64,000 bases of DNA from Takifugu bimaculatus. Taxonomy: Eukaryota; Chordata; Actinopteri; Tetraodontiformes; Tetraodontidae. The stretch lies in assembly GCA_004026145.2 (NCBI GenBank), contig CP034981.1, positions 590,618-654,617 on the forward strand, in the 5' to 3' direction. Positions 1 through 10,600 of the stretch are shown piece after piece (position 1 is the stretch's first letter; each line of letters starts with the position of its first letter). The position numbers were made by a program, and so were the translations under genes. A model generated the notes under the pieces. That model ran no database searches. It was given only the letters and a program-made list of their open reading frames with translations, and was not told the DNA's origin.

Positions 1-734
1 GTCTGTCAAACACATTTAACCCGCGAGTGTCTGTAAAGTCTGTTACCACGACAACCACAGGGGACGCGGTAAAACCAAAAAATAAAAGCATTTATTTTGA
101 GAATAAATAAAATCAATATTTTGCTGAATTTCTGCAGACGTTCACACTGTAACGAAGCACTTTGAGTTGAACCTGACCCCCCCACAGACCCAGAAGCTTC
201 CAGCCCATCCCATAATAGAGCCCTCCCCTCACTCAGCAGGACCTGCTGGTGTTGAGAAGGTTCGTGCTCAACATCAGCGCTGCGTCAGGACGCTGCGTTG
301 GGACCCCACATTTCTCATTTAGGACCTAATTTCTGACGTTTGGCGTCGTGGTTGTGACGTGGCTCCGTGGCCGCGCGCGTCCTTCCTCCCGTGGTCAGCA
401 GGGGGCGCTGGAAGCTCCTCGCTCACGTCGGAGCAGCCGCTTCAGACCCGCCCTCACGGTTGTGCGTCCTGGTGCGGCTCTGTTCCCAAACATGGACGAG
501 ACGCCCGCTTTGTTTCCACTCAGTAGTTTGTTTTCTTGTTCAGTCACATCCGTGAGCACAAATGAGTTCACAATGCTAGCAGCTAGCCTTCACAAGCTAA
601 CTACAGTTTTCTACCCAGAATTCCACAGGCCTGACATCAGTGTGCAGATGTCTGGCCGACGTACCGATGTAGCTCAGTAACTGCCCGGGGGGGGGTCTGT
701 CTGATAATTCATCCTCACTGTGGGGGGGAGGAGC
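1..734 (-). other. klhl18: klhl18 3' UTR and downstream flank
   Basis: No coding exon is visible here. The minus-strand klhl18 message would end in this stretch. An AATAAA signal on the minus strand (TTTATT at 91-96 on plus) is a plausible polyadenylation site, about 640 bases after the stop codon. The plus-strand open frames here are short and do not resemble a known family. Confidence 0.5.
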
Positions 735-3700
735 TTAGACAGGCGGCAGCGGGACGCAGCCGACCCCGACGCCGCCCTCGTGACACACCATGGGAGCCTT
801 GAAGGTCCAGCGGTTGGTGTCGGGGTTGTACATCTCCACCGAGCTGAGGTTGGACTGTCCGTCATAGCCGCCGACGGCGTACAGATGCCCCGAGGTGGAG
901 ACCAGCGACACTCTGCTGCGCCGCGTGTTCATGGCCACCAGGAGGCTCCACTGGCCCGACAGCGAGCTGAACACCTCCACGCCGCTCAAGAAGCCCGAGC
1001 CGTCGTACCCCCCCGACACGTACATGTGGCTGCCCAGGGCCGCCGCCCCGTGACGACAACGCTTGTTCATCATGGCCGCCGCCGGGTGCCACCGGTTGGT
1101 GTGATGGTTGTAGAACTCCACCTACAGGCCGGGGCGGGAACAACAGGTGAAACCATGGCAACGCCCCGAATGCTTCCTGGAAACTCACCGTGTTGAAGAT
1201 CTGTAACCCGTCATGGCCGCCCGACACGAAGACGCGTCCGTCAAACACCGTCACGCCGGCGGCGCTGCGGCTCACGCTCATCTCCGTCGCCACCGTCCAC
1301 CTGAGGAGAAACCGTCAGACGCGGCCCCCCTCCAGGGGCCGGCGTGGGCTCGGGCCCAGGTGGGACTCACCTGTCTGTTTCCGGAGAATAGCACTCCACC
1401 GAGTTGAGGGAGGATTTCCCGTCGTAGCCCCCGCACACGTAGATGTGTCCATCAATCACCACCGTCCCCATGGCGCTGAGGAGGACGCCACACACGTGGT
1501 TTATTCAGCCCGGCGACACGCACGGGACGATCAGCCATTAGCATGAGGGCTAACCTGCGCTGGCTGTTCATGCTAGACACGCGGGTCCAGCTGTCCGTCT
1601 CGGGGTTGTAAACCTCCACGGTGCTGAGCCGCGATTGGCCGTCGTACCCTCCAATAGCGTACAGCAGTCCGTTAACCACGGCCACGCCCACTCTGCTGCG
1701 GGACGTCTTCATGGGTTGACAGCGCTCCCAGAAGTTCCCGACTGGATCGAAAACCTCGACCACATTCAGGGAATCACCTGAAACACAGTTTCATCAGCGG
1801 CGCCACCCCCTAGCGTAGCTTCGCCTGTTAGCATCAGCTAGCTGTTAGCATCAGCTAGCTGAGCGGCAGGAGGCAGCAGACCTGAGCTGTTGAGTCCTCC
1901 CACGGCGTAGATCAGTCCCGTGATGGACGTGCAGCACCTCTGCCTGGTCTTGAAGGCCGGCAGGTGAGGACGGCGCTCAGGCATCAGGTGGAAATCTTTG
2001 GCTTCATCCACCAGATCCCTGACAGGAAGCAGGAAGGGTCAGGGTCAGAGGCTGGTCCAGGGTCAGTCAGAGGCTGGACCAGGGTCAGAGGCTGGTCCAG
2101 GGTCAGTCAGAGGCTGGTCCAGGGTCAGTCAGAGGCATGTCCAGGGTCAGAGGCTGGTCCAGGGTCAGTGAGAGGCTGGTCCAGGGTCAGTGAGAGGCTG
2201 GTCCAGGGTCAGAGGCTGGTCCAGGGTCAGAGGCTGGTCCAGGGTCAGAGGCTGGTCCAGGGTCAGTCAGAGGCTGGTCCAGGGTCAGAGGCTGGTCCAG
2301 GGTCAGTCAGAGGCTGGTCCAGGGTCAGAGGCTGGTCCAGGGTCAGTCAGAGGCTGGTCCAGGGTCAGAGGCTGGTCCAGGGTCAGAGGCTGGTCCAGGG
2401 TCAGAGGCTGGACCAGGGTCAGTCAGAGGCTGGTCCAGGGTCAGAGGCTGGTCCAGGGTCAGAGGCTGGTCCAGGGTCAGAGGCTGGACCAGGGACAGTG
2501 AGAGGCTGGTCCAGGGTCAGAGGCTGGTCCAGGGTCAGAGGCTGGTCCAGGGTCAGTGAGAGGCTGGTCCAGGGTCAGAGGCTGGTCCAGGGTCAGTCAG
2601 AGGCTGGTCCAGGGTCAGAGGCTGGTCCAGGGTCAGTCAGAGGCTGGACCAGGGTCAGAGGCTGGTCCAGAGTCAGAGGCTGGTCCAGGGTCAGTCAGAG
2701 GCTGGTCCAGGGTCAGAGGCTGGTCCAGGGTCAGAGGCTGGTCCAGGGTCAGTGAGAGGCTGGACCAGGGACAGTGAGAGGCTGGTCCAGGGTCAGAGGC
2801 TGGTCCAGGGTCAGAGGCTGGTCCAGGGTCAGTGAGAGGCTGGTCCAGGGTCAGAGGCTGGTCCAGGGTCAGTCAGAGGCTGGTCCAGGGTCAGAGGCTG
2901 GTCCAGGGTCAGTCAGAGGCTGGACCAGGGTCAGAGGCTGGTCCAGAGTCAGAGGCTGGTCCAGGGTCAGTCAGAGGCTGGTCCAGGGTCAGAGGCTGGT
3001 CCAGGGTCAGAGGCTGGTCCAGGGTCAGTGAGAGGCTGGACCAGGGTCAGAGGCTGGACCAGGGTCAGAGGCTGGTCCAGGGTCAGAGGCTGGTCCAGGG
3101 TCAGTGAGAGGCTGGACCAGGGTCAGAGGCTGGTCCAGAGTCAGAGGCTGGTCCAGGGTCAGTCAGAGGCTGGTCCAGGGTCAGAGGCTGGTCCAGGGTC
3201 AGAGGCTGGTCCAGGTCAGTGAGAGGCTGGACCAGGGTCAGAGGCTGGACCAGGGTCAGAGGCTGGTCCAGGGTCAGAGGCTGGTCCAGGGTCAGTGAGA
3301 GGCTGGACCAGGGTCAGAGGCTGGACCAGGGTCAGAGGCTGGTCCAGGGTCAGAGGCTGGTCCAGGGTCAGTGAGAGGCTGGTCCAGGGTCAGAGGCTGG
3401 TCCAGGGTCAGTCAGAGGCTGGACCAGGGTCAGAGGCTGGTCCAGAGTCAGAGGCTGGTCCAGGGTCAGTCAGAGGCTGGTCCAGGGTCAGAGGCTGGTC
3501 CAGGGTCAGTGAGAGGCTGGACCAGGGTCAGAGGCTGGACCAGGGTCAGAGGCTGGTCCAGGGTCAGAGGCTGGTCCAGGGTCAGTCAGAGGCTGGACCA
3601 GGGTCAGAGGCTGGTCCAGGGTCAGAGGCTGGTCCAGGGTCAGAGGCTGGACCAGGGTCAGAGGCTGGTCCAGGGTCAGTCAGAGGCTGGTCCAGGGTCA

Positions 3701-6670
3701 GAGGCTGGTCCAGGGTCAGAGGCTGGTCCAGGGTCAGAGGCTGGTCCAGGGTCAGAGGCTGGACCAGGGTCAGAGGCTGGTCCAGGGTCAGAGGCTGGTC
3801 CAGGGTCAGTCAGAGGCTGGTCCAGGGTCAGAGGCTGGTCCAGGGTCAGAGGCTGGTCCAGGGTCAGAGGCTGGACCAGGGACAGTGAGAGGCTGGTCCA
3901 GGGTCAGAGGCTGGTCCAGGGTCAGAGGCTGGTCCAGGGTCAGTGAGAGGCTGGTCCAGGGTCAGAGGCTGGTCCAGGGTCAGTCAGAGGCTGGTCCAGG
4001 GTCAGAGGCTGGTCCAGGGTCAGTCAGAGGCTGGACCAGGGTCAGAGGCTGGTCCAGAGTCAGAGGCTGGTCCAGGGTCAGTCAGAGGCTGGTCCAGGGT
4101 CAGAGGCTGGTCCAGGGTCAGAGGCTGGTCCAGGGTCAGTGAGAGGCTGGACCAGGGTCAGAGGCTGGTCCAGGGTCAGAGGCTGGTCCAGGGTCAGAGG
4201 CTGGTCCAGGGTCAGTGAGAGGCTGGACCAGGGTCAGAGGCTGGACCAGGGTCAGAGGCTGGTCCAGGGTCAGAGGCTGGTCCAGGGTCAGTCAGAGGCT
4301 GGACCAGGGTCAGAGGCTGGTCCAGGGTCAGAGGCTGGTCCAGGGTCAGTGAGAGGCTGGTCCAGGGTCAGAGGCTGGTCCAGGGTCAGTCAGAGGCTGG
4401 ACCAGGGTCAGAGGCTGGTCCAGAGTCAGAGGCTGGTCCAGGGTCAGTCAGAGGCTGGTCCAGGGTCAGAGGCTGGTCCAGGGTCAGTGAGAGGCTGGAC
4501 CAGGGTCAGAGGCTGGTCCAGGGTCAGAGGCTGGACCAGGGTCAGAGGCTGGACCAGGGTCAGAGGCTGGTCCAGGGTCAGAGGCTGGTCCAGGGTCAGT
4601 CAGAGGCTGGACCAGGGTCAGAGGCTGGTCCAGGGTCAGAGGCTGGTCCAGGGTCAGAGGCTGGACCAGGGTCAGAGGCTGGTCCAGGGTCAGTCAGAGG
4701 CTGGTCCAGGGTCAGAGGCTGGTCCAGGGTCAGAGGCTGGTCCAGGGTCAGAGGCTGGTCCAGGGTCAGAGGCTGGTCTCACCGGCACTTATGGCAGCAG
4801 CGCACGAGCTCGTCCTGCTGCACGCGGTCCGTCAGGAACTGAGGTCGGCACAGAGGCAGCCGGACCTTGGACAGCAGGTCCGGCAGCAGGGGTTCCCTTT
4901 GGTGCCGGTCGTGATAAACCCAGGCCAGAACCGCCTCCAACACCTGCACAGGTGCAGCACACCGGTCAGCCCCGCGCAGCCTCCGCCGGCCCCGCGGACC
5001 ACTCACCTGTTCTTCTGCTTTTATGTTGAGCTCGTCACAGCCCACCAGCTCCAGAACCTCCTCGGTCCGCAGACCCAGGAACTCCTCCGACACCGACACC
5101 TCCACGAAGTGCTGATGCAGGAAGTTGTTGGCGGAGTCGTACAGAGTGGTGCACATCATGGTCTCGGCGAACTGCCGCACTCCCAGGCAGTTCTTGGGGT
5201 GTAACCTGAAACCAGAGGGCAGGTGAGGGCAGGTGAGGGGACACAGGGCGCGCCCTGACCCCGGGGGACAGGACGTGTGGTGTCCCCCCCGGGGGCACAG
5301 GACGCGCGGTGCCCCCCGGGGTCAGGACGCGCGTTGTCCCCCCGGGGGTCAGGACGTGCGGTGACCCCCCCGGGGGTCAGGACGTGTGGTGTCCCCCCGG
5401 GGTCAGGACGCGCGGTGGCCCCCCCGGGGGTCAGGACGCGCGGTGTCCCCCCGGGGTCAGGACGCGCGGTGGCCCCCCCGGGGGGGTCAGGACGCGCGGT
5501 GCCCCCGGGGGGGTCAGGACGTGTGGTGCCCCCCCCGGGGTCAGGACGTGTGGTGCCCCCACCTCTCCTGCAGGAAGGAGCAACAGGCATCTTTGACGTT
5601 CTGCAGCTGCAGGAAGCTGGAGCCCATCAGGAGCGACTGGACGTTCTGCTGGTCGATGGCCACGTGGCCACTGTAGGCGAAGTTGATCAGGGCCTCCAGA
5701 GCGCTGCAGGAGAGGGAGGGTTAGACTGGGCCCTGTGGTGGGCGGGGCCCCCCCAGGCGGGTCCCCCCCCCGGTCTTACCTGGGGTCCATGCCCTGCATC
5801 AGGATCTCGTCCTGTTTACACTCCACCATGTCGTTGGTGAACATGGCGTGGAAGTACGGGATGGAGGCGGCCAACACGATGCGGTGAGCGCTGAACTTGT
5901 GATCGCCCACCTGCGGAAGAAGAGCCGCTGTTACCGTGGCAACTGTTCCTGCACGGCAACCGCCGTCTCAGCCTGCACGAGCACACGTCATCCATCAGAA
6001 ACAGCTCGCACAAGGTTGCAGGTTCCAGTCAGAACAGGGGCGGGAGCTCCCGGGGTCAGCAAAGGTCAAAGGACAAACCACAGAGGAACCAGGGGGCAGC
6101 TGGGGGGGCAAAGGTCAGCTCAGCTCAGAAACATCCAGCTGAGAGGGCTGCCAGTTACCCCTGAGCAAGGCACTGTGGCTGCTGCTGGGCCTGAGCTGTG
6201 TGGTCCCGTACAGGACGGGTGGGTCCCGGACCAGGGTGGGTCCCGGACCAGGGTGGGTCCCGGACCAGGGTCCACAGCCCCCACCACAGCTTTAAACGGT
6301 TACACCTCTCAATCTGCTCATTCCTGCTCGCCAATCACCATGACAACGTGATAGCCAACCAGCTCTCCTAAGCTTCCGGTCACAGGTTCAACCAGCCGAA
6401 CCGAACCTAAAACGTTAACAGGCAGTGACGTCACTTCTCGTCAATAAACGACCGAACCCATCAGCTGTTGACTTTCTGAGCTCGTAGTCCAGCTAGCTTA
6501 GCAACTAGCTAGCGGCTAACTCCAGCCGTCGGCGGGATTACCTTGAGCGTGACGTCACAAAGCTTCCCCTGACGCCGGATCTCCTCCATGACGACATAAC
6601 CTCGTGCCGGCAGGTCGTGAACTGAAAAATGAACCAAATCCTCGAGTTCTTCGCAGAGAACGTCTCCCAT
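735..6670 (-). CDS. klhl18: Kelch-like protein 18 (BTB-BACK-Kelch)
   Basis: Substrate adaptor for cullin-3 ubiquitin ligase. Ten coding exons on minus: 6542-6670, 5780-5910, 5563-5703, 5007-5205, 4783-4943, 1882-2018, 1555-1777, 1371-1475, 1189-1300, 735-1121. Lengths sum to 1725 nt, giving 574 residues, the length I recall for human KLHL18. The start ATG (6670-6668) precedes a short acidic leader and then the BTB domain (about residues 20-130, with GKLCDVTLK and MFTNDMVECK). BACK follows at about 135-245 (RQFAETMMC, LPLCRPQFL), then six Kelch repeats from about 280 with repeated GGYDG motifs. The protein ends in GVGVGCVPLPPV. Splice sites are GT-AG and phases agree. Intron 5 carries a 2.7 kb minisatellite and intron 3 a GC-rich one. 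KLHL18 with CUL3 is known to ubiquitylate Aurora A at mitotic entry and UNC119 in photoreceptors; that role is inferred from the family. Confidence 0.96.
2036..4778. repeat. 2.7 kb minisatellite in klhl18 intron 5
   Basis: About 150 copies of an 18-nt core (AGGCTGGTCCAGGGTCAG) with 22-nt variants carrying an extra GTCA or GTGA, plus GGACC/GGTCC variants. Longer blocks of 150-300 nt recur in the same variant order, so the array also grew by higher-order duplication. It starts just upstream of exon 6 and ends about 5 nt from the exon 5 donor. The 18-nt core is a multiple of three, which yields long open frames; these are not genes. Confidence 0.97.
5245..5561. repeat. GC-rich minisatellite in klhl18 intron 3
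   Basis: About a dozen copies of a unit of roughly 24-28 nt built from GGTCAGGACGCGCGGTG followed by a run of C and G. It abuts the exon 3 donor at 5563. The runs vary in length, so the copy number and homopolymers are likely to be unreliable in an assembly. Confidence 0.9.
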
Positions 6671-7685
6671 CGTCAACAGGAACTGAGGGACGGTGCGAAT
6701 TGAGCCTTGCGAGCTGCCGTAGACGCACAGGAAACCTACCGACGCCTTCCGGTTTGGCCCTTCAGAATAAAACCCGCATTCACCGTGTAGAAAATATGAG
6801 ACTTGCCAACTATTTCACTCATGAACTGCTTATTTAAAAATATTTGTGTGGCCCTAATTGTGTATTTTTCCACCTGTCAAGGGTCAGATGGAATTATTGT
6901 AATATTTGACACACATGATATTAGTACAGAATCCAGACAGATGTGGGTTTATGGAGGCTACATCTTTCTGAATGTGTGTGTGTGTGTGACCAGTCCAGGA
7001 TGCTGCTTCAGAAACTCCAGAACCTGAGAGAAAGCAGCCGTTGGCAGACAAGTGAGATTCCCCTGAAACCAGCTCAGATCAGCAGCAGCAGGACCAGAAC
7101 CTCCTCTGGGCTGCAGAAACCCTCTCACACACACACACACGCACGCACACACACCAGGTTTATAGCTGCAGAGTCACCGTTTGTCTTTCTTCTTGTAATA
7201 ACTGAAAATAAAAATTAGAATATGAAAGTACAAAGATGTTTGTTTTATTGTGGAATATTTGTTCCAACTGGAACCAGAATCAACCTCTGGAGGTCGACAG
7301 AGCAGCTGAGGTCCAATATGAAACTGTCAGATTTTAATCTCATATTCAGTGAAAACAGGTCAGGTTCTTCCTGCAACTGTAAAACTGTGACGGAAACACA
7401 AGAATTTCCACTGTAACACTTTCGCTGGGGTGTGAATGCTAGCTGCTAACGTTAGCATCACGGAACCCTCTTGGGCGGGCGTTCTGAGGCGGTGTTGATG
7501 ATTCCGACCGTTGACAGACGTGGGACCGCAACATCTTACAAAATACGTACAAAATCTGACGGACGAAGGAGGTGGAGGAGAAGACGGCAGCGGTCCACGG
7601 AGGAGGAAAACAAAGGAGAGCGATTTAAAAAGCGACGCTGGGAAGAGGCCCCCCTCTCCTCCCCGAGAGTCCGTCAGCGAGCGCT
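6671..7685. other. klhl18 promoter and puf60 3' UTR interval
   Basis: This lies between the klhl18 start and the puf60 stop; both genes are on minus. The part next to 6670 should hold the klhl18 5' UTR and promoter. A minus-strand AATAAA (TTTATT at 7244-7249) about 440 bases after the puf60 stop is a plausible puf60 poly(A) signal. A short CA repeat lies at about 7127-7155. No coding exon was recognised. Confidence 0.5.
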
Positions 7686-10600
7686 CTACGCCGAGAGGTC
7701 GCTGGTCTCAAAGCGTTCCTGGTCGTAGACCTCGGCGGCCACCTTACGTCCTCCGAACCAGCGGTGGTTGAGCGCCTGGATGGCCCGGTTCATCTCCGCC
7801 ACCTCAGAAAACTCCACAAAGATCTTGACGATGACCTCCGCATCGTCCTCCTCCCCCTGGCGCTCCTGGTAGATGATGACACGCTTCACCTGACCGAACT
7901 TCCCACACTCTTCCGTCACCTCGCCTTCCAAGTCGTCGTCAATGTCGTCTGGACCCACCATGTTCCTCAGCACCATCACGGTGGACTGCAGCAGACGGGA
8001 GGGAAATCACTCAACTCTGCCAACGCGCGCGGCGTGAACGAAGGCCACGCCTACAGAGAAGGCACGGAGGACCCGGAGGTCAGGGCTCACCAGGGTGACC
8101 CCTGACCTCCGGGTCCGGCCGGGCCTTACCTCCTGCTTGCGGAGCAGCTTCCTCATCACCATGTGCCGGGCGCTGCTCCCACTGATGCTCAGGTGCTCCT
8201 GCTCGCTGAGCGGCTCCATGACGCCGTCCTGTTGACGCTCCTCCTCCTTCCGCTGTGACTCACCTGCTGCTGGGGGTGTGGCCAGGACCGGGTTCACCAA
8301 TCCCACCTGAGGAAGGCCCGTTCGAGCTGGGGTCACACCTGAGACGGTCAGTAAAGGACACACCTGCACACCTGAGAACGAACCTCAAACTAACCCACAA
8401 CCTGCATCCAATCAGCGAGAATTAACTGGAGCACAACCAGGAAGTCAATTCTTCCGTGTTTAGGGCGGCTGGAGCGCCCCCTGCTGGCCACCGCGCCAAT
8501 GTCATCATATATTGTGATTAGAATCTGAGCCCAGAGTTTCTGAGCGCTCCAGTGTTCCTACCTGTGATGACCCCAGGAGCCTGAGCAGCCATGACGGCCT
8601 GAGGAAGTCCTGCCAGCTGCTGGGACAGGAGCGCCGGCCCAGCCAGAGCTCCGAGCACCGAGGAGCCCACCACCTCCTGCAGGCAGCACAAACAGCGTTC
8701 ATCCATCACGCAGGTCCTCAGGGTTCTGGTGCAGCCATGAAACCAGAGGAACCAGTCTGAACCCGTCTGAGACAGAAACCCTGAGGACCTCTATGTGCTG
8801 GGTCCGGATCTCCTCGTGGCTCTGGAGGATCATCTCGCTGGCCTCCAGCATGTGGGCGAAATCTTGTAGTGACCTTTGACCTTCATCTGTCCTTGACCTC
8901 TCATATTAAAAGGGAGCTCTGGCTGGGTGCAGCCCATCTGGAGAAGCACCAGATCCTCCCAGTAGAGCGCTCCAGTCTGAGCTGCTTTACTGTTGCTTCC
9001 AGAACCTCTGACAGCAGAATGGGCCCAGCCTGTAGCTACGGGGCCCCTGCGGTGGAACCAGCTCCCTGTCCAGGGACGGGAGGCTGGTTCCTCTACCTGT
9101 CCGACCCATTTACACCAAAACACCTGAAGATGGAGCGACGTGGTCCGAAGGGCCACAGCTGTGCCAGCACCACCTCGCCTGGGCTGAAGGCTGCTGGGGG
9201 TCGCACCAGAACCAGCGAATCACAGGTGACCCACTGTGGGGATCTTCTTGATCTTCCCCAGTTGAATCTGCTCTGAACACGTTTGTTCACCTCAACGGGA
9301 CTCAGATAAAAGCTCTCAGTGGATTTTGCTTGTTTCAATTTCACAAAATTTCAGAATTTCCTGGTTCAAGTTTAATATCGTTTCCTCAGTTCGTGCCATC
9401 AGCATTCTCGCCGCCGCGTCGCTACAGCCCCCTACTGGCCGCGCACGGCACTGCAGCGGCACCGGGACGGGTCTCCCTATCAATTCTGAATTTTGTGTCG
9501 ACCTGAGATGCAGATGAAACCCTTCTGTGAGGAAGATTAATGCCGTTAGCTCTGTAGCTAGAGCCATTATGCTAGCTAACACTCCTGGCTACAACAGGCG
9601 CAGCTAACCTTTAGCATCATCTTAGCTACACTGCGATAGGCTGAGGTTGCTGGGGTATGATCAGCTGACAGGGCTCCGTCTTTTGATTGGCTCATGGTTG
9701 CTCGTCTATCTCTCTGACCCCAATGTTGTGCACTGACCTTTGACCCCTCTGCTTGGCTCAGCTTTGGGGTCGGGGGATCTTTACTGTCAGCGACGCTGCA
9801 TAAATGAAGCTGAACTGAACTGCTGTCGTCAGAAATGACGGCTGCCCTCGGGGGGGGGGGGGGACAAACCAACCCCAACCGGTTCTCCTCTTCTGGAGGC
9901 GGAGCTTCGTGGCTTACCTGAGCTGTGATCTTGGCACTGGCAGCAGCAGCAGCCACAGCAGCAGCGGCAGGAAGCCCCCCAGGAGCGGCGGGTGTGAGGA
10001 GGGGCACCGGTGGCGTCACAGCCTTGCCTACCCGCAGGTACTGACCCCCCAGGTCAAAGAGGTTCATGGAGGCCACGGCGTCCTGAGCAGACTGGGCCTT
10101 ATCATATTCTACAGAGAAAATGATCACATGACCACAAGTTTCTGCACCTCCACCTCTCGTTTAAGTTCTTCAGGATTCTTGGAGACGATGTGTGGGGAGG
10201 CCGGACGTCCTCCGCCCGGGGGGGCCGGACGTCCTCCTCCCGGGGAGGCCGGACGTCCTCCTCCTGGGGGGGGGCGACGTCCTCCTCCCGGGGGGGCCGG
10301 ACGTCCTCCTCCCGGGGGGGCCCGACGTCCTCCTCCCCAGGGGGGAGGCCCGACGTCCTCCGCCCGGGGGGGAGGCCCGACGTCCTCTGCCTGGGGAGGC
10401 CGGACGTCCTCCTCCCGGGGGGGCCCGACGTCCTCCGCCCGGACACGTTTGAGACTTAAAAAGTTTAGTCCAGGAGCCTCAGACATGTTAACAGGCCACT
10501 TTCTGCGTGGTTGATAAAGTGGCCACGCCCACCCTCCTCGCCGCCGAAGGCTCCTCCTCCCACTACCGGACCCGTCGCTTTGACTACTGTCGGAGGACCT

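Noticed and set aside
2036..4778. Regular repeats that could be mistaken for a CRISPR array
   Set aside because: There are no unique spacers; units are contiguous and vary by point changes, in an intron of a eukaryotic gene.
1964..5029. Long open frames (up to about 300 codons) rich in GQRLVQGQ or RGWSRV
   Set aside because: They lie wholly in the klhl18 intron 5 minisatellite; an 18-nt period keeps frames open. There is no promoter, splice logic or known domain.
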